This document shows, piece after piece, positions 33,025 to 33,883 of a stretch of 33,883 bases of DNA. The notes beneath the pieces were generated by a model, which did not search any database, was not told where the DNA came from, and saw only the letters and a program-made list of their open reading frames with translations. The position numbers and the translations under genes are program-made. The DNA is from Desulfobacula sp. GTDB taxonomy: Bacteria; Desulfobacterota; Desulfobacteria; Desulfobacterales; Desulfobacteraceae. The DNA is taken from NCBI GenBank assembly GCA_028280105.1, contig JANQML010000062.1, positions 1-33,883 on the forward strand, read 5' to 3'. Within the stretch, counting starts at the first letter, position 1. Each line of letters starts with the position of its first letter.

Positions 33025-33883
33025 ATGCGTAGAAAAAAGGTATCACAGCCATCACTTTTTGACCAGGCAATTGATCAGCTTATGACTTTGATTGAACCTG
33101 AAATAGAACTCAAAGAAATTGACAGAATCCTTGATGAAAATCCGGCAATTATTGATTGTATCCATTCCGATTTGGTTGCTGGGAAGATAAAAACCGGCAG
33201 TAAAGGAATCAGCGCCGAGCAGATATTGAGGTCCGCTGTTTTAAAACAATACAAAAGATACACCTACCGGGAACTTGTAAAAAGATTGAACGATGGCGTT
33301 ATCTTGAGATGGTTCAGCCGGTTCTATTCCGCTAAAATCCCACACTACACAGCGTTTCAGAAAGCGATCAAGCATATCCGTTTTGAGACCTGGGACAATA
33401 TCAATGACATTCTGGTGGCTTTTTCAAGGTCAAAGAAATTGGAAAATGGCAGATCCTTAAGAGTAGATACCACTGTTACCGAATGCAATATCACTTATCC
33501 TGTCGATGCCCGTCTTTTGAATGATAGCGTTCGGATATTGACCCGATGGATGGAGAGAAGTACAGCAGACATCTCTGGCTTTCATTTCTCATTTTCAAAC
33601 CGAACCCGTCGGGTAAAAAAGCGTTGCTATCAAATTGTCATGGCCAAAGGCCCTAACGCAAAACATCAACGAAAAAAGTGTTATGTTGATCTGATCAAAG
33701 TCGCCAATGAAGTTTTCCAAACGGCCAGCAGGTGCTGTGAAAAGTTATCGGAAAGTCGAAATTGGCAAGCCCCTTACTATCATGAACAACTGGATCATTT
33801 TTTAACGCTTTCAGCAATAGCTATCGATCAATGTGAACGCCGGGTCTTAAATGAAGAAAAGGTTCCGGGCTCAGAAAAAATCG
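33001..33883 (+). mobile_element. Insertion sequence, ISNCY-like, left part only
   Basis: The minimal visible extent is given; the true left end lies somewhere in 32883-33024 and the right end is outside the window. It is identified from its transposase. Terminal repeats and target duplication cannot be assessed. Confidence 0.6.
33025..33883 (+). CDS. IS transposase, ISNCY-like DDE type (5' part, runs off the window)
   Basis: The frame starts at ATG 33025 after AAAGGAG and stays open for 286 codons to the right edge. The N-terminus MRRKKVSQPSLFDQAIDQLM, then LDENPAIIDCIHSDL and TGSKGISAEQILRSAVLKQY with the KRYTYRELVKRL segment, matches transposases annotated as ISNCY, which often begin with a SLFD-type sequence and contain TGRRGLSAE-like and LKQY motifs. 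The first catalytic Asp is probably in LRVDTTVTECNI (about residue 149). The later acidic residues of the DDE triad would lie beyond the window. No frameshift is seen, so the element may be intact. It moves only its own IS DNA. Confidence 0.8.
   Translation, partial: MRRKKVSQPSLFDQAIDQLMTLIEPEIELKEIDRILDENPAIIDCIHSDLVAGKIKTGSKGISAEQILRSAVLKQYKRYTYRELVKRLNDGVILRWFSRFYSAKIPHYTAFQKAIKHIRFETWDNINDILVAFSRSKKLENGRSLRVDTTVTECNITYPVDARLLNDSVRILTRWMERSTADISGFHFSFSNRTRRVKKRCYQIVMAKGPNAKHQRKKCYVDLIKVANEVFQTASRCCEKLSESRNWQAPYYHEQLDHFLTLSAIAIDQCERRVLNEEKVPGSEKI

Noticed and set aside
1-33883. Search for CRISPR arrays, tRNA genes, known riboswitches, toxin-antitoxin or defence systems
   Set aside because: No regularly spaced repeats, cloverleaf, recognisable riboswitch core or defence gene was found by eye; absence by eye does not exclude small RNAs.

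Overview
The window looks like chromosomal DNA of a strictly anaerobic, probably sulfate-reducing Desulfobacterota bacterium (Desulfobacteraceae-like). This is inferred from the gene content: a tungsten/molybdenum aldehyde:ferredoxin oxidoreductase, ETF linked to a membrane Fe-S ETF:quinone oxidoreductase, many flavin/Fe-S oxidoreductases, an MCP, and two-component systems. No rRNA or tRNA is visible to fix the taxonomy. Genes are dense with strong purine-rich ribosome sites. The last ~1.5 kb is clearly more AT-rich and leads into an insertion sequence.

Layout. 1-606 (+): 3' end of an FAD/[2Fe-2S] dehydrogenase gene (opine/hydroxyproline dehydrogenase alpha-type). 572-2361 (-): LytS/LytTR-type sensor kinase and response regulator. 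2778-4916 (+): an exported DUF2141 protein and a Tat-exported carotenoid-isomerase-like flavoprotein, separated by a near-perfect 32-bp palindrome. 5447-7441 (+): a chemoreceptor with a large helical sensor. A racemase-like gene remnant follows.

7692-17199 (-) is the metabolic core: class III aminotransferase, dimethylglycine/sarcosine-dehydrogenase-like flavoprotein with a folate (GcvT) domain, etfB, etfA, membrane ETF:quinone oxidoreductase, and aldehyde:ferredoxin oxidoreductase, all in one direction. Divergent from it, across an 855-bp regulatory gap, lie a MerR-type regulator and a FadH/BaiCD-like ene-reductase (18055-20809, +) closed by a clear terminator. My reading is an oxidative pathway for an N-methylated amino acid. 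The methyl group would be removed onto folate with electrons going ETF -> membrane Fe-S protein -> quinone, the amine transaminated to an aldehyde, and the aldehyde oxidised by AOR with ferredoxin as acceptor. The substrate is not shown by the sequence. An N-methyl omega-amino acid such as 4-methylaminobutyrate is one option.

20964-24129: a shikimate-kinase-like protein (+) and a convergent dCache/PAS hybrid histidine kinase (-). 24326-30924 (+): a five-gene Liv-type ABC importer (M, H, binding protein, G, F) ending in a translationally coupled long-chain-type acyl-CoA synthetase. This suggests import and CoA activation of a carboxylic acid rather than plain leucine/valine uptake. A perfect 13-bp inverted repeat sits just upstream of its likely promoter. 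30955-32379 (-): a DUF6765-like protein with a probable metal site. 32380-33024: AT-rich, with a tiny signal-peptide ORF that may be a gene remnant. 33025 to the right edge: an incomplete IS transposase.

No CRISPR array, phage, toxin-antitoxin or classical defence system was seen. The most unusual observations are the absence of the flavin-linking His in the demethylase-like enzyme, a Trp in place of a cluster Cys in the AOR, and the palindromes in the regulatory gaps.
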